Assembly: GCA_003008705.1 (NCBI GenBank)
Contig: PDUO01000056.1
Coordinates: forward strand, 84,501 to 148,500
Direction: 5' to 3'
Source of the DNA: Pezicula radicicola
Lineage: Eukaryota; Ascomycota; Leotiomycetes; Helotiales; Dermateaceae
Length of the DNA: 64,000 bases
Of this stretch, positions 13,307-23,754 are shown piece after piece; the stretch's first letter is position 1; every line of letters begins with the position of its first letter. The notes under the pieces are model-generated. The model saw nothing but the letters and a program-made list of their open reading frames with translations, was not told the DNA's origin and searched no databases. The position numbers and the translations under genes were made by a program.

Positions 13307-13559
13307 AGAAGTAAATATTTGTGCGTATAGGAAGGGAAAGCTTAGGGTTATAGTTGTTTTTAGGTATTAGTTAGTTATATCTGACTGGATACCTCTTCTT
13401 TTATACCTTCTTATATCTCTAATATATAATACCTCTTCTTCTACTTCTGTTTTTATAATTACTGAAGGCTATTATCTATATAGATAATATAGGATTATCC
13501 CCTTCCCTTTATTATTTAAATTTAGGCCTAGGCGAAGATATTTTATACTTATAAGGTAC
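13307..13559 (+). repeat. RIP-altered copy of the TEF1 3' UTR
   Basis: Aligns end to end with 11248-11495, starting at the TEF1 stop codon (AGAAGTAAATATTTGTGCG in both) and ending at CTTATAAGGTAC. Nearly all differences are C-to-T or G-to-A, with the copy AT-enriched; for example GGGCATCGGTCAGTCATA became AGGTATTAGTTAGTTATA. The TEF1-linked version is unmutated in this sense. No TEF1 coding sequence precedes the copy. Confidence 0.9.
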
Positions 13560-14484
13560 GTAATTTGTTATGGTGTGCTGGTAAACTACACTGAGAGTGC
13601 TGGAAGTGTTGGTAACCTAGTTGATCTGAGTAACCTAGTTGAACCAAGAACACCGGCTATCGGTTTAGAGGTCGATCCTCAAGTTTTGATAAACACCCCC
13701 ACTAATGATAAAGGACTCATCGCCGTGAATAATCTTCTTTAGTCCAATATAAAATGGGATTTATTTGAGCAGTAAATTAATAGCTGAGATCGTTATTGAT
13801 AAGTACTTTTTTGATGTAGGTTTCATGAAGATATATTTTAGAGACAAGAGGTGGCCAAGTCAGATAAACAGCAACCTTGCAGCAACTACATCTTGGCGTG
13901 TACAAACCCCGGTACGAAGTACTGGATCGAACATTCTCCGGATACCGGGGAAACGCACAATTACCCCCGAACAAGTGTCAGAATTCGAGTGGGATTTTAG
14001 CCTTTGTCCTCTTATAGTTTGCGGGTGGGTAAAGGAAATACAAACTCCCTGTAATAGCCTTATATTAACCTTTACACTTCGGAAAAAGGCCCTAGAGTTA
14101 GATTATTTTTGTTCCACTTAGTATTACCAAATTATATATCACATATACTACAGTTATCTAGTTAGGAAATGGGCAAATAACTCCAACTAGACAAGCCGTA
14201 TCGCCTACGCCTTAGTCCTTATCTTCTTCCGTCGAACCCATTATAACCATAGATGCCGCACGCCAATTATAACTTAGAATCCGTATGTGCTATTAGTAGG
14301 GCCTATAAGCGCTCAACTCGAGTGATCCGTGATTCCTCCCTCGACCCAAATATTGAATGCTATTGCCGCCTACGTTAGGGAACGTTTAGTCTATATTGCT
14401 TGCACCTCCCATGCGAACTCACTAACTTCAGGCGACAGCCCGTGGTCCCCACTACTGCAATCAGAACAGATGATGGACATGATT
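13560..14484. other. Intergenic, repeat-bearing, no gene recognised
   Basis: 13601-13636 holds two GTAACCTAGTTGA-type units of the dispersed repeat. The remainder is moderately AT-rich. One ORF (13765-14121) begins with TTG and has no recognisable content. The 3' UTR of the membrane-protein gene should lie just above 14350. Confidence 0.5.
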
Positions 14485-16176
14485 TTATCTCAATTCTCTA
14501 CCTGCCTTCAGTATTTCAACCAAACTAGACGAATGATACTTCACCACTCCAATCTTCCTCTGTCTCATTAGCAGCCACAGTAATACACAGACCGTAGCAA
14601 GCGGCGGCACAGCGAACACAATACCAAAAGCCTTCCCACTTCCAATCTTCGTCGCCAAAACCACAGCCTCACCATTAACTGTTACAGTCGTCGAATTGAT
14701 CCGACTAGTCACAAGTGCAGCAGTAAGTCCAAGAACATCTTCCAGCGCATTCTTCGAGTTGTTGAATGCCCACGGCGGCGACCTGGATGTCTCAGCGGCG
14801 TGGTCGGCGTCGTCGGGGCGATGCGTAGCAGTGACAGTGGTAAGCTCGGCTAGAGATTCGAGAAGGCCATTCCGGTAGAGATTTTGATAGAGGTCCTGCC
14901 AGTTTCCGGCGGCCACGGTGGCTTGCAAGGCATACCCGATAGCATGACTAGAGCCTATGCTGCCGCCGCCTTCGCAAGGCTGGTCATCGGCGCTGAGATA
15001 CCTGCCATAAATGCTTTGACCAGTTGTTGTATTTTGACCTAACGATTGAAGGGATAGAGTCACTGTCCGATAAGCGTACACGTCGACGGCATCGACATCG
15101 CAAACCACCGTGAAAGTATCACTCGGGCCATGTGTAACTTCGAGGCCGACTGCAGATCCGAGCCAGTGAGTGAGAGCGGCTGTTGCTCCGATCACGATGG
15201 TGCCCTGTCCGACTATTGAGCCAGGACAGAATACGCTGTTCATGAGACCGTCCCTGGCGCCAATGGCGTACGTATAGTTTGCTGTGCAGCTACGATCCTC
15301 GCTAAAGACAGCGAGAGTATTTCTTCCAGAGACAACTGTTTCACCACCTGGACGACAAGAGATTGGATTGGACAGCATCACTGGGACGCAAGTGCTTGTC
15401 GATACCACATTAGACCCGTACATTGCCAGAAGATCGTTCAGAGATTGTCCCATGTTCATCAGTGATGTAGAGTATACTCCCACGTTGACGCCGATGGCAG
15501 AAGGTGCGACAGCTACACCAACATCGGCATATGCGAAAGCAGAAGGTGATTGAGTATTGATTGAGCCCATCAGTTTAACTGCGTACCTCACCGGGCAACT
15601 GACACTCCAGAACACGTGGAAGAGGCCATTCGAGGTGTTCCAAGTGTAGATTGGCGGCATCGCCCCATACCCGGGGCCTGCGCATTCATACGGCCGGCCG
15701 TCTGGGATGTTGACTGTATATGGTATCGTTCGTTTGTTTATTGTCGGCGTGAAACTTGAGACAATGGAAGTTGTAACGAGTGCAGCGACAAGGAGGGTAA
15801 TCTCAATATGCCAGTTCGAGAACTTTTCTTTGATACCAGATATACTCAATGAAGAGCGCCACATACTGTTTAGGCTCTTGACTATGCTTCCATTGACCGC
15901 GCCTTCGACTCGAGCGTCGACCTGACTTAGCCATAGTTTCCTTACTTGGCCCATCAGTATTGCCGTGATGATGGACGCAATAATGGTCGAGACGGCGGCA
16001 TATGCTGTTTTATCCTTGGATGAGTAGCCACCAGATTCCGTCAACTGTGCAGGGACAAACGGTATAATAATGATAACTATCGACACAATGAGACCCAATA
16101 TAATCACCAATACAGGCTCAAGAGTCGAAGCTTGCGACCTTCCTAAACCCTCTTGAGCGGCAGCTAAAGTATCCAT
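14485..16176 (-). CDS. Fungal multi-span membrane protein of unknown function
   Basis: A single-exon ORF of 563 residues from ATG 16176 (MDTLAAAQEGLG). The longer ORF upstream would have to begin at a TTG. Membrane segments near residues 20-42 (LVIILGLIVSIVIIIIPFV), 55-78 (STIIASIITAIL) and 120-140 (ITLLVAALVTTSIVSSF), plus a C-terminal helix (FAVPPLATVCVLLWLLM). In between is a ~350-residue extracytoplasmic region with several Cys residues and N-glycosylation sequons (NYT, NTT, NST). This layout is common in uncharacterised ascomycete surface proteins. I cannot name a substrate or pathway. It is isolated between repeat blocks and appears intact. Confidence 0.75.
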   Translation of the reverse strand: MDTLAAAQEGLGRSQASTLEPVLVIILGLIVSIVIIIIPFVPAQLTESGGYSSKDKTAYAAVSTIIASIITAILMGQVRKLWLSQVDARVEGAVNGSIVKSLNSMWRSSLSISGIKEKFSNWHIEITLLVAALVTTSIVSSFTPTINKRTIPYTVNIPDGRPYECAGPGYGAMPPIYTWNTSNGLFHVFWSVSCPVRYAVKLMGSINTQSPSAFAYADVGVAVAPSAIGVNVGVYSTSLMNMGQSLNDLLAMYGSNVVSTSTCVPVMLSNPISCRPGGETVVSGRNTLAVFSEDRSCTANYTYAIGARDGLMNSVFCPGSIVGQGTIVIGATAALTHWLGSAVGLEVTHGPSDTFTVVCDVDAVDVYAYRTVTLSLQSLGQNTTTGQSIYGRYLSADDQPCEGGGSIGSSHAIGYALQATVAAGNWQDLYQNLYRNGLLESLAELTTVTATHRPDDADHAAETSRSPPWAFNNSKNALEDVLGLTAALVTSRINSTTVTVNGEAVVLATKIGSGKAFGIVFAVPPLATVCVLLWLLMRQRKIGVVKYHSSSLVEILKAGRELR

Positions 16177-16684
16177 ACCTGGGATTACCCATTGGTTGGT
16201 GATGTAAATCCTCAAATGATCCGCTCTTCTTATAAAGCCTTAATCTAGCCTTTCGAGCGGCAGCCGAAGTGCCCATCAGTAGGTGAATGCACATGCTCTT
16301 CTTATACATCGTGACTTCAGCCCTTCATTGAGTGGCTTGAGCAAAATTTCTGAATAGAGATGTGCTAAGAGAAACAAAAAGCAAGAGAAAATCGAAGAAT
16401 GATTCAATTGGCCTTTCAAGGTCTTGGTATTCTGCCCTACCGAAACACTAAAGCTAGATAGCGCGCCTCAACATCCTCCAATTGATCAGTTGGTTAACGA
16501 AGGTTACCGCAAACATTTTCTCAACGAGCTCAATCCATAGTAGCGCATAGGGCTCCTATCGAATCGAGTTAAACTAACATAATATTCGACTTAATTCGAT
16601 TTAACAGCTATTTTTTCCAGAAATCTAGAGCGAATATAGCCCGAATTCGATTCGATTCGCTATGTGTTATCATTCGCCAGCTTA
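16177..16684. other. Upstream of membrane protein, with partial duplication of its 5' end
   Basis: The start region of the gene at 16176 (GAGCGGCAGCTAAAGTATCC on the plus strand) is echoed at about 16255-16275 (GAGCGGCAGCCGAAGTGCCC), giving a second MGTSAAAR-like start. From 16550 to 16670 there are several TTCGA/TCGAAT words forming imperfect inverted repeats. No other gene is seen. Confidence 0.5.
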
Positions 16685-16890
16685 AAAGTTTATATTAAGA
16701 GGGTAGAGAGGAATAAGAGGAAGTTTGTTACGGCAGTTAGTGGGCTTGAGGCATTTGCGCTGGAGAATAAGATGGCGAAGGATTAGGGGAAAAGGTTGCT
16801 ATTTGGGCGAGTGTTACGAGGGTTGCTACTAGTAGTGAGTTTTGTTCTATCCTCGTTTCTGGTACAGAGAAGGAGGTTAGGATGGAGGGA
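16685..16890 (+). pseudogene. Fragment of Tma22/DENR (SUI1-domain) gene
   Basis: Translation from 16685 gives KVYIKRVERNKRKFVTAVSG followed by LEAFALENK, the typical SUI1-domain opening of fungal Tma22/density-regulated proteins. After a frame change it continues WASVTRVATSSEF. An in-frame TAG and the frameshift, with no upstream zinc-ribbon half, show a short dead fragment. Tma22 normally acts with Tma20 in ribosome recycling and re-initiation. Both ends fade into AT-rich RIP-like sequence. Confidence 0.65.
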
Positions 16891-17849
16891 GCATAGAGGT
16901 TGGGATGTTACTGACTTGCAAATAGTAGGGGGGGGATCGTGGTATAAGGGGTCGCCCTTCTAAAAAAAAACCATCCTTTTTTAAATGCGTGTATTCTCTT
17001 GCCTTGTTAAGTATTCAATCGTCTTAAACAAGAACGGCCCCTTATGTTGGTGACTCTTTGCGGTTTCAACAATGTTAGCGGATCTCTCTCCTTAGGGCAA
17101 TCCTTCTTCCTTGTTGTCGCCCTCGTTAAAGTCCTTTACTTCTACTACTTTAGCTCCTTAATGGTTTACGGCAATGGGAACTAATATGGCCTCTAAAATC
17201 GAACTATATAGACATTATAATAGGCACTAATATAGGCTCCGAAGTCGAATTTTATAGGCACTTGTAATTGCTTTACTTTATTGTCTTATATACTGAATTA
17301 CCTCACCTAATTACCCCGCTTAAATGCCTCGCCTATTGTTGGAAATGGGACAATATATTGACGAATATATGGATCTGAAGTCAATGGACAATTGTTTGAT
17401 TTCTATAGGTACGAAAATGAGACTATATATATACTAAAGAGAGTGAATACTAAATCATGCACGAACAGCTTGCATAACATCCGAGAAACAGTCTAAATAT
17501 AAGAGAGTGGCCTAGAAACCAAGTGCAAGAATAATACCGCCGGGCTACTTACTCACTGGCTTGGATCCGTACTCGGCCTCGAAGTTGTATATAACCCGAT
17601 AGATACTTTTACGGTAGTTTACAATGTTAATACTATCGATGTATATACTTATCGGATAGTAACTCTATCCCTTTAATCATTAGGTTAAAATACAACAACT
17701 AGTTATAGTATTTACAGCAGGTATCTTAGCGCCGATAACCAGCCTTGCGAAGCCGACAGCAGCGTAGGCTCTAGTAATACTAGCTATATCACCTATGGAG
17801 ATCGCTGCCTAGAGACGATATCAAAGAGACTATATAAAACAGCGGAGAG
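16891..17849. other. AT-rich RIP-like sequence, no gene recognised
   Basis: Stop codons occur in all frames, and TA/AT words dominate. Short GGGGGGG and AAAAAAAAA runs lie near 16930 and 16965. No ORF was recognised. Confidence 0.5.
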
Positions 17850-18172
17850 TACAGTAGACCGATAAGGAGTATAATATAGTCAGAGAAGCTACAAGAGTAG
17901 TAAACAAAGAGGCTACAATAAGAGGCGAGATAATAAAGTATAACAAGGAAATAGTAAAGTTAGATAATACTACTTATAGGAAGTAGTAGGATTAGAGAAA
18001 TAATAACTAATTAGAGAGGAATAGGAAAGTAAAGGAGGAGGGTAGAATAATATCGTATAAGAAATATATAGTAAATATAGACAATACTACTTAAGAGAGA
18101 AACACGAAGAAGCGTAAGAAGGATCGAAAGAAGTACGAGGCAAAGAACGGAGCTAAAAAATAGGGCTTTATC
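17850..18172 (+). pseudogene. RIP-decayed copy of unknown protein B coiled coil
   Basis: Plus-strand translation gives EATIRGEIIKYNKEIVKLDN and later RIISYKKYIVNID. These match position by position the intact EARIRGEMTKYDREMAKLDD and RMTSYEKHMASMD encoded at 12362-12619. The substitutions are M-to-I, D-to-N, E-to-K, A-to-V and Q-to-stop, all explained by C-to-T or G-to-A. The copy is therefore a RIP-inactivated paralogue in the opposite orientation. Confidence 0.8.
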
Positions 18173-18230
18173 GAAAAAGTAATGGGTTACCAGTAATTTA
18201 CGTAGCGATGAACTACCGTCTAAACAGAAG

Positions 18231-18340
18231 TCCCTCCCCCTAAAGCAAGTGGGTTACTAAAATAAACTAGGTTACCTAAAACAAGTGGGTTACTAAAATC
18301 AACTAGGTTACCTAAAACAAGTAAGTTACCTAAATCAAAA
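18231..18340 (-). repeat. Cluster of GTAAC/ACTTGATTTAG minisatellite, reverse orientation
   Basis: Tandem, slightly varied units such as AACTAGGTTACCTAAAACAA and GTGGGTTACTAAAAT: the reverse complement of the 16-18-bp repeat also found at 18781-18921, 26179-26231, 34595-34639 and 37664-37785. Confidence 0.8.
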
Positions 18341-18345
18341 ACCCC

Positions 18346-18780
18346 AGATATTACAACAACTAAAATAAAATACACTAGTCTTTGGATTTACTCTCTCTAA
18401 AGCTCTCCGGAGCAATAACTCCCTAAACGCCGGACTTAGAGACTAAAGACTAGCCCTAGAATAGGTATAATAAAACATTTAATACTTCGGCGGAGATATA
18501 AATCAAGTAATAATATTTAGATAGAGTTTAGGTGTACTAAGTATAATATTATAAATTCTAGCCTATAGAGGAACGAAAGAAATACTATTTAACGGAGCAA
18601 TAATATAAAGTATAGTTCTAGAACCAACAATAACAAGTAATCTAACCCTCGATACATTCAACGCCGTAGTGTAACTCCTGTTATATTCTATTTACGATCT
18701 TGAATGACTTTTAGGCCACTTCTGTTCTATCAAAGCTCTACGTACTAAAGTACTTTCGTACCTAGGGAGGGATACGCAAT
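18346..18780. other. AT-rich decayed sequence between two repeat clusters
   Basis: Stop-ridden in all frames with RIP-like composition. A faint peptide (NERNTI, NIKYSSRTNNN) was not assignable. Confidence 0.4.
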
Positions 18781-18921
18781 CACTTGATTTAGGTAACTCT
18801 TGATTTAGGTAACTGACTTGATTTGGGCAATCTTGATTTGGGCAATCTTGATTTGGGCAATCTTGATTTGGGCAATCGACTTGATTTAAGTAACTTACTT
18901 GATTTAAGTAACTAGTTTACT
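18781..18921 (+). repeat. Cluster of GTAAC/ACTTGATTTAG minisatellite, forward orientation
   Basis: Eight or so units of 15-18 bp: CTTGATTTAGGTAACT twice, CTTGATTTGGGCAATC four times in perfect tandem, then CTTGATTTAAGTAACT twice. Variation is G/A and C/T. The cluster ends ten bases before the carboxylesterase fragment begins. Confidence 0.9.
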
Positions 18922-18930
18922 TTGATAGCA

Positions 18931-19944
18931 AACTGCACCGATTCCCAAAATCCAGATCCACAATCTTTAGAAACACTATAATGTCTACGAAATCTCCCAA
19001 TGGAAACATTATTAAACGTAACACTCACACAACAAGATTCAACCAGTAGTCAAAACGACGGGGACACCTACCTCCCAGTCATAGACGGCGATTTCCTACC
19101 AGTCTCAGCATCACAACTAGTAAGAGAGGGACGATTCCCAAAAATGCCCATAATAATGGGATGGATGCAAGACGACGCAACACTCTTCACACCCTCAACA
19201 ATCCAAACAGAAGCAGACACAATCGCCTTCCTAAACTTATACTACACGAGATTCACAAACGCAACAATCGAAAAAATGTTATTGTTATACCCAACAACTA
19301 ATTTCCAAGCAAATATCACGGCGAATTTATCAGCCGAGTTTTATCGTTCTGCTCAGATGTTTAGGGATATTCTTCTTACTTGTCCGGCTTTTTATTTTGG
19401 TCATGCTATGCCTTAGAAATGTGATTCAAATACCACAACTACGAACACGACCACTAACTCGACGACTCTATACACAAACACTAACAGCAACAAATGATTG
19501 CGCCGAAGTCTTCATCTACAACCACAATCAAACAATCCTAGACGCATATCTAGATTCAATTGGTGCCTTGGGTCTGGGCGTTATTCATACTTCAGATCTT
19601 TCATATATCTATGGAAATCTATCTCTATTTAATATCAGTTCCGCATTTAATCCGTCGGAGAGTGATTATCTTTTGGAAAGGCAAATGTCGAGATCTTGGT
19701 CTTCTTTTGCGAGCACTGGTAGACCATCTCTTGGGGCGAATTATACTACACTACCGGGATGGGAACTTCTTACGTGCCGGGTGATGCAATGATGGATGCT
19801 AGTATTTATGTTTCTGGCGGACCCGAGGAGGGAATGTCGGCTTTGGAAGGAACTGGTGCGTCAGAGGGTGTTGCGTGGCAGAAGCTAAGGGAGAGATGCG
19901 GATTCCTCAACAGCGAGGAAGTCATCAAGCAATTGGAATATTAG
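18931..19944 (+). pseudogene. C-terminal half of a type-B carboxylesterase, broken
   Basis: The frame opens at NCTDSQNPDPQSLETL with a TAA replacing Gln before CLRNLP, then METLLNVTLTQQ and FPKMPIIMGWMQDDATLF. After a frame change near 19400 come VFIYNHNQTILDAYLDSIG and the catalytic-His motif GVIHTSDLSYIYGNL. After another near 19770 comes the terminus YVSGGPEEG ... LRERCGFLN ... QLEY. The N-terminal half with the nucleophilic serine is absent; upstream is the repeat cluster. A low-complexity Thr/Asn stretch sits at the first break. Family role: secreted ester hydrolase. Clearly non-functional here: missing half, one nonsense codon, two frameshifts. Confidence 0.85.
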
Positions 19945-20073
19945 AAAGGAAGCTCTGGGGTTACCATTATATTGAATATGTAGTACGTAAATCATAATAG
20001 TCCTGTTCTGTACACCTGAAAGTGCCACTGGCGAAACTCCAATAAACGATGCCACCTGATATCATGTCATTTT

Positions 20074-23000
20074 TCATCCAAGAACTCCCTTCCTCAATGC
20101 CTCCAAGCTCATTTCATAACGCCCTGGACTATGATCAAGCAACATACTCCCACCGAACCTGACCTCTCCAAACCTCGCTTCCACGTCCCTTATATACTTC
20201 AATACACTCCTGGTGGCAGGCCGTCCCAAGCCTCTTCCTTCATTGGACCCTTCGCCTTTATCTACAAATGCATGTCGTTGTAAAACTGGACTCGCCTCAA
20301 CAACAAAGACTTCGCCAGGTGGAAATAGTTTACTGCTAAGCATACTCGCTCGCAGTGATTTGAGTGCGGAGTATGCCCATGTATCATCTTCGGGTTCGCT
20401 CTGCATTCCAGGAGGTCGGTTGCCATACCATCTGTCAGCGAAGGCACTCGTCAGTCCTGCAAATAGTCGAGTCCTAACTTCTCCTTTGGCGCCGGATGAA
20501 TCTGTCTTAAAGGCAAGGGCTACGGCTTGCAAATCATGAAGAAGTCCCAGAGACAAGTGGGGTATAACATCTTGGCCGTTGATGATAGTCGTGATAAGAC
20601 CCGCCGTTGCTACACGGAGTGACGGTGAAACGGTAGCTGGAGGACCATATGCATAAACATGAATCGGACGTCCGGGTGGAAGACGGACAACTGTTAGCGG
20701 TGCTGTACCAGCACCAGACGATGAGGGGAGGAGAAGTTGAGGCCGCTGCTGATACTCTGATGCCGTTACAAATGCTGTTCCGGTAGCTGCAGGTTCAGAG
20801 ATGAGAATTGCCAAGAGTGCAGTGACGCCTCCACCAAGAGAGTGGCCACACAAAACTAAACCATACTCTGGAAATTCCTCGAGGGCAGCGGTGATCGTGA
20901 CCAGAACACGACTTGACAAAAGACGACGAGCAGATGCATGAATTCCTTTATGAACTTTGTAGGCCTTCCCACGCCATGTGAGCTCATCATAATCGCAAGT
21001 CATATCGGCAAGAACATCATCGAATCCAAGAGTCCCACGACATGTCAACACGATAGCTTTAGAGTCATGATCTATAGAAACAAAATGTACCATAGGAACA
21101 CCAGTGTTAGTGTTGCCAGTCGAATCGGTACCGCCCTGTGGGTCGACAAAAGATGAAAGAAGAATTGTGTCAGCGGGAAGCTGAGTGTGATTTGAGAACG
21201 AATGGTGTTCGTGGTGATGGATAGTGTCAATTTCTCTGGTCTGTGGATCTTTGGATGTGGTGATTCCCATGACCCGAAGGAAGCTGGCTCCATAGGAAGC
21301 GGACGCAAAACGAACGAATCTTGTGATATTCCGTACAATGTGGTGTTGTGGAAATAAGCCGTCAACAAAACCGGTGCGCATCAAAGACTCAATGGTTTTT
21401 GAATCGTCAAACGCACTTTTCCGGCGCTTAGTAGCAAGAACTAAATCTGTGGCGGAGTTGTTGGTCTGCAGGGTATATATACTGGGTTGGTAGGAGGTTG
21501 ACCTTCTATGATGATTCTTTTGGGGTGAGGGTGGCTGGCTTCCTGCGATGTTCTTCTCAGACCGAGCTCTAAGAATACTACTCTGTGTCTTGAGATGAGT
21601 CCGAAAAGTTGTCGGCGAGCCAGGCCGAGCCTCCGCAGAGTGAACCGAATAAGTATCTGTTTGGGAGACTAGGGAGTCTCTCCGTCGCTCGTGAACAGAA
21701 TAGTAACTTGTCCGGGACGGACTTCTCATGACTTCCTGTGATTGTTGCCCAATTCCTAGATCCCGGGAGGAGAAGTAGTTTGGATTACCTCGCTGGGGAG
21801 CTCGCGGTGCCTCGCGTGGAGGAATGATACTTGCTCCTGATCCTCGTTCTCGTTTCGGTACGGGTAAATGCGAGGGAATTGAGGATCTTGGAGCAGCTGA
21901 TGGTGAATTTGTACTAGTATTTGCTCCTCCCCAGGGTGGTCTTGGATGGGCGACCTGCTTCGCTGGCACCGGTGGAGGGTTCTCTGTGGCAGGTGAGTCC
22001 TTATTCCACAAATTCGCTAACGATGTCCCAGAACCTTTCCTGAGAGCGTTTCGGAAAGTACCTCTCTTTTCTAACTTTGCGGGTGGAGGAGGTTTACTTT
22101 CTGGTTTCACCTTCTTAGCCGTTTTGGAAGCTCCGAGCTTCTTCAACGGAGCATTATCACTGCTACTGATCGAAGATGACGAGCTCATGTTCTTCCTTGA
22201 TCGCTTTTGAAAGGGTACACTTTCCGAGGTTGCTCTACTACGGGTGGAGGATGCGGGAAACGTGAAAGATTTTTCTCCTGGAGAGTCGGATTGTGGTGAA
22301 GACGTAGGCGAGCGAACATTCTCCGTGTAGGTATTCATATCGCGAGATTGGAGCGGCGGTGGTGGTGAGGTAGCTTTTGGTGGTTCAGGTTGAGGCTGAA
22401 ATTCGGGTTGCGGTTCAGGTTCAGCAGGTCGAGTTTCAACAGGTTCATTTAAAGGCTTCTCATTTTCAGGAGGCAGAGTCGGAGAGACAACGAATCCGGG
22501 CTCCTGTGGCGAACGGGTCCCTATGGCAGCAGAACTCTCACCAACCTCGTCTTCGCTAATTTCGACAACCTCGTCGGCGTCTGCATCCTCTATTGATCCT
22601 TTGGCTTCGATGTTGGTTCCCCGTAGTCTATTCCGTACTATTCTGTATACAACGCGATATCTTGGGATGAGCAGACCAATCTTCTGCTCATTCGTCAAAA
22701 CTTCGCCTTCAAGGTCCACCGACCCTGTATGGTGTGCATTCTCCTCAATGATTTCAACTCCCGGCGGCGGAGACAGGTCCGGAGGCTGGGCGCCTGTAAT
22801 CTCAACAGTGACGGTCTTCGTGGTTGTTGAGGAAGTCGTGATAGACACCGAGGCATCTGCGGGTAAGGATTGCATAATCCTTTGCTTGAGGTTAATTTCA
22901 GGCATGTCATCGTCCGACTCTACCTCTTCTACCTGCTTCCCACCTCGCTCGATGGTTTGTAATACCTCTTCTTCACCACGAGTCGTCAAGAAAGACACAG

Positions 23001-23754
23001 AGTTTCTTGACTTCTCAACATCAGGGGCCGAGCGCTTCGGTTCCTTTCCGATCACATCGGCTCTCTTTCCATTGTTCAGTATGACCACATCCCAAACGAC
23101 CTCCTCCGACTTTTTTTCCGTGATCTCTAGGTCTGTCAGCTTGCGACACCATCGTTGTAATAATGCGAGACTGCATATCCCAAGCAATAGGTCAGCCACG
23201 CTGACCTTCTCCCCTTCTTGTCCGGTGGCGGGATTCCGAAACTCTCTCCGAATGAGAGTGATGATGCTGGAGATGGCCCTCGACGAATCCGTGGAACCTA
23301 GAATGGAATCGAGAGTCGTGAGAAGCTGCCCCGCAAGATCCGAGCCGGTGAAAAGTGCAGTCGTGGAAATATGGAAGCCAGTCGAGGCGGCAAAGGATAT
23401 ATTCGTGATGGTCGAATGCAAAGTGGCGATACTTCGTTCCAGTATGCCTTCCGCCTCCAGTCTCCCCAGTTCCCCTTTACTCCGTGCCGCTACATCTCGT
23501 CCAGCCTTGCTGAGAATACCCTCAATGACTACCCGACTCAACTCCAAGCCTGTTAAGGTTGTGACCCGTGCGCTATCGATAGCCAGTCCTCCAAAGAATG
23601 TGCCAACGCGGAGACCCAGAGACGATGTCCTGGTGACAAGACTCACCACACTTGCAATAGGGGATGGGAGAAGTGTGGTTCCAGCAGCGTGTTGAGGTTG
23701 ATTTGCGACAGGGATGGCCGTGCTCTGACTCTCCTCCCCTCCATCCTGTTCCAT
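20074..23754 (-). CDS. Class-3 lipase, sn1-specific diacylglycerol lipase type
   Basis: A single 1226-residue ORF. The first ~230 residues are Ala/Ser/Thr-rich with amphipathic segments (ITNISFAASTGFHISTTALF, VADLLLGICSLALLQRW) and likely associate with membrane. Residues ~330-800 are a long disordered Pro/Ser/Arg-rich linker with many possible phosphosites. The C-terminal ~400 residues form the alpha/beta-hydrolase: IVLTCRGTLGFDDVLADM (oxyanion strand), GHSLGG with nucleophile Ser ~972, NGQDVIPHLS (Asp ~1062) and LLDHSPGRYEM (His ~1208). Family role: hydrolysis of diacylglycerol or other acylglycerols at membranes. The start is the first ATG, and the upstream region is GC-rich then pyrimidine-rich. 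No decay is seen. Antisense ORFs of up to 390 codons are codon-bias shadows. Confidence 0.88.
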   Translation of the reverse strand: MEQDGGEESQSTAIPVANQPQHAAGTTLLPSPIASVVSLVTRTSSLGLRVGTFFGGLAIDSARVTTLTGLELSRVVIEGILSKAGRDVAARSKGELGRLEAEGILERSIATLHSTITNISFAASTGFHISTTALFTGSDLAGQLLTTLDSILGSTDSSRAISSIITLIRREFRNPATGQEGEKVSVADLLLGICSLALLQRWCRKLTDLEITEKKSEEVVWDVVILNNGKRADVIGKEPKRSAPDVEKSRNSVSFLTTRGEEEVLQTIERGGKQVEEVESDDDMPEINLKQRIMQSLPADASVSITTSSTTTKTVTVEITGAQPPDLSPPPGVEIIEENAHHTGSVDLEGEVLTNEQKIGLLIPRYRVVYRIVRNRLRGTNIEAKGSIEDADADEVVEISEDEVGESSAAIGTRSPQEPGFVVSPTLPPENEKPLNEPVETRPAEPEPQPEFQPQPEPPKATSPPPPLQSRDMNTYTENVRSPTSSPQSDSPGEKSFTFPASSTRSRATSESVPFQKRSRKNMSSSSSISSSDNAPLKKLGASKTAKKVKPESKPPPPAKLEKRGTFRNALRKGSGTSLANLWNKDSPATENPPPVPAKQVAHPRPPWGGANTSTNSPSAAPRSSIPSHLPVPKRERGSGASIIPPREAPRAPQRGNPNYFSSRDLGIGQQSQEVMRSPSRTSYYSVHERRRDSLVSQTDTYSVHSAEARPGSPTTFRTHLKTQSSILRARSEKNIAGSQPPSPQKNHHRRSTSYQPSIYTLQTNNSATDLVLATKRRKSAFDDSKTIESLMRTGFVDGLFPQHHIVRNITRFVRFASASYGASFLRVMGITTSKDPQTREIDTIHHHEHHSFSNHTQLPADTILLSSFVDPQGGTDSTGNTNTGVPMVHFVSIDHDSKAIVLTCRGTLGFDDVLADMTCDYDELTWRGKAYKVHKGIHASARRLLSSRVLVTITAALEEFPEYGLVLCGHSLGGGVTALLAILISEPAATGTAFVTASEYQQRPQLLLPSSSGAGTAPLTVVRLPPGRPIHVYAYGPPATVSPSLRVATAGLITTIINGQDVIPHLSLGLLHDLQAVALAFKTDSSGAKGEVRTRLFAGLTSAFADRWYGNRPPGMQSEPEDDTWAYSALKSLRASMLSSKLFPPGEVFVVEASPVLQRHAFVDKGEGSNEGRGLGRPATRSVLKYIRDVEARFGEVRFGGSMLLDHSPGRYEMSLEALRKGVLG

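Noticed and set aside
13765..14121. 118-codon plus-strand ORF
   Set aside because: Begins at TTG, no homology recognised, compositionally like the surrounding AT-rich spacer.
18781..18921. Possible CRISPR-like array (regular repeats)
   Set aside because: Units are contiguous with no unique spacers, and the host is eukaryotic. It is a minisatellite. The same applies to 41470-41582 and 57801-58440.
22523..23695. 390-codon plus-strand ORF opposite the lipase gene
   Set aside because: Ser/Arg-rich antisense shadow of the 1226-codon lipase frame, with no motif and no start context. The same holds for 10012-10851 opposite TEF1.
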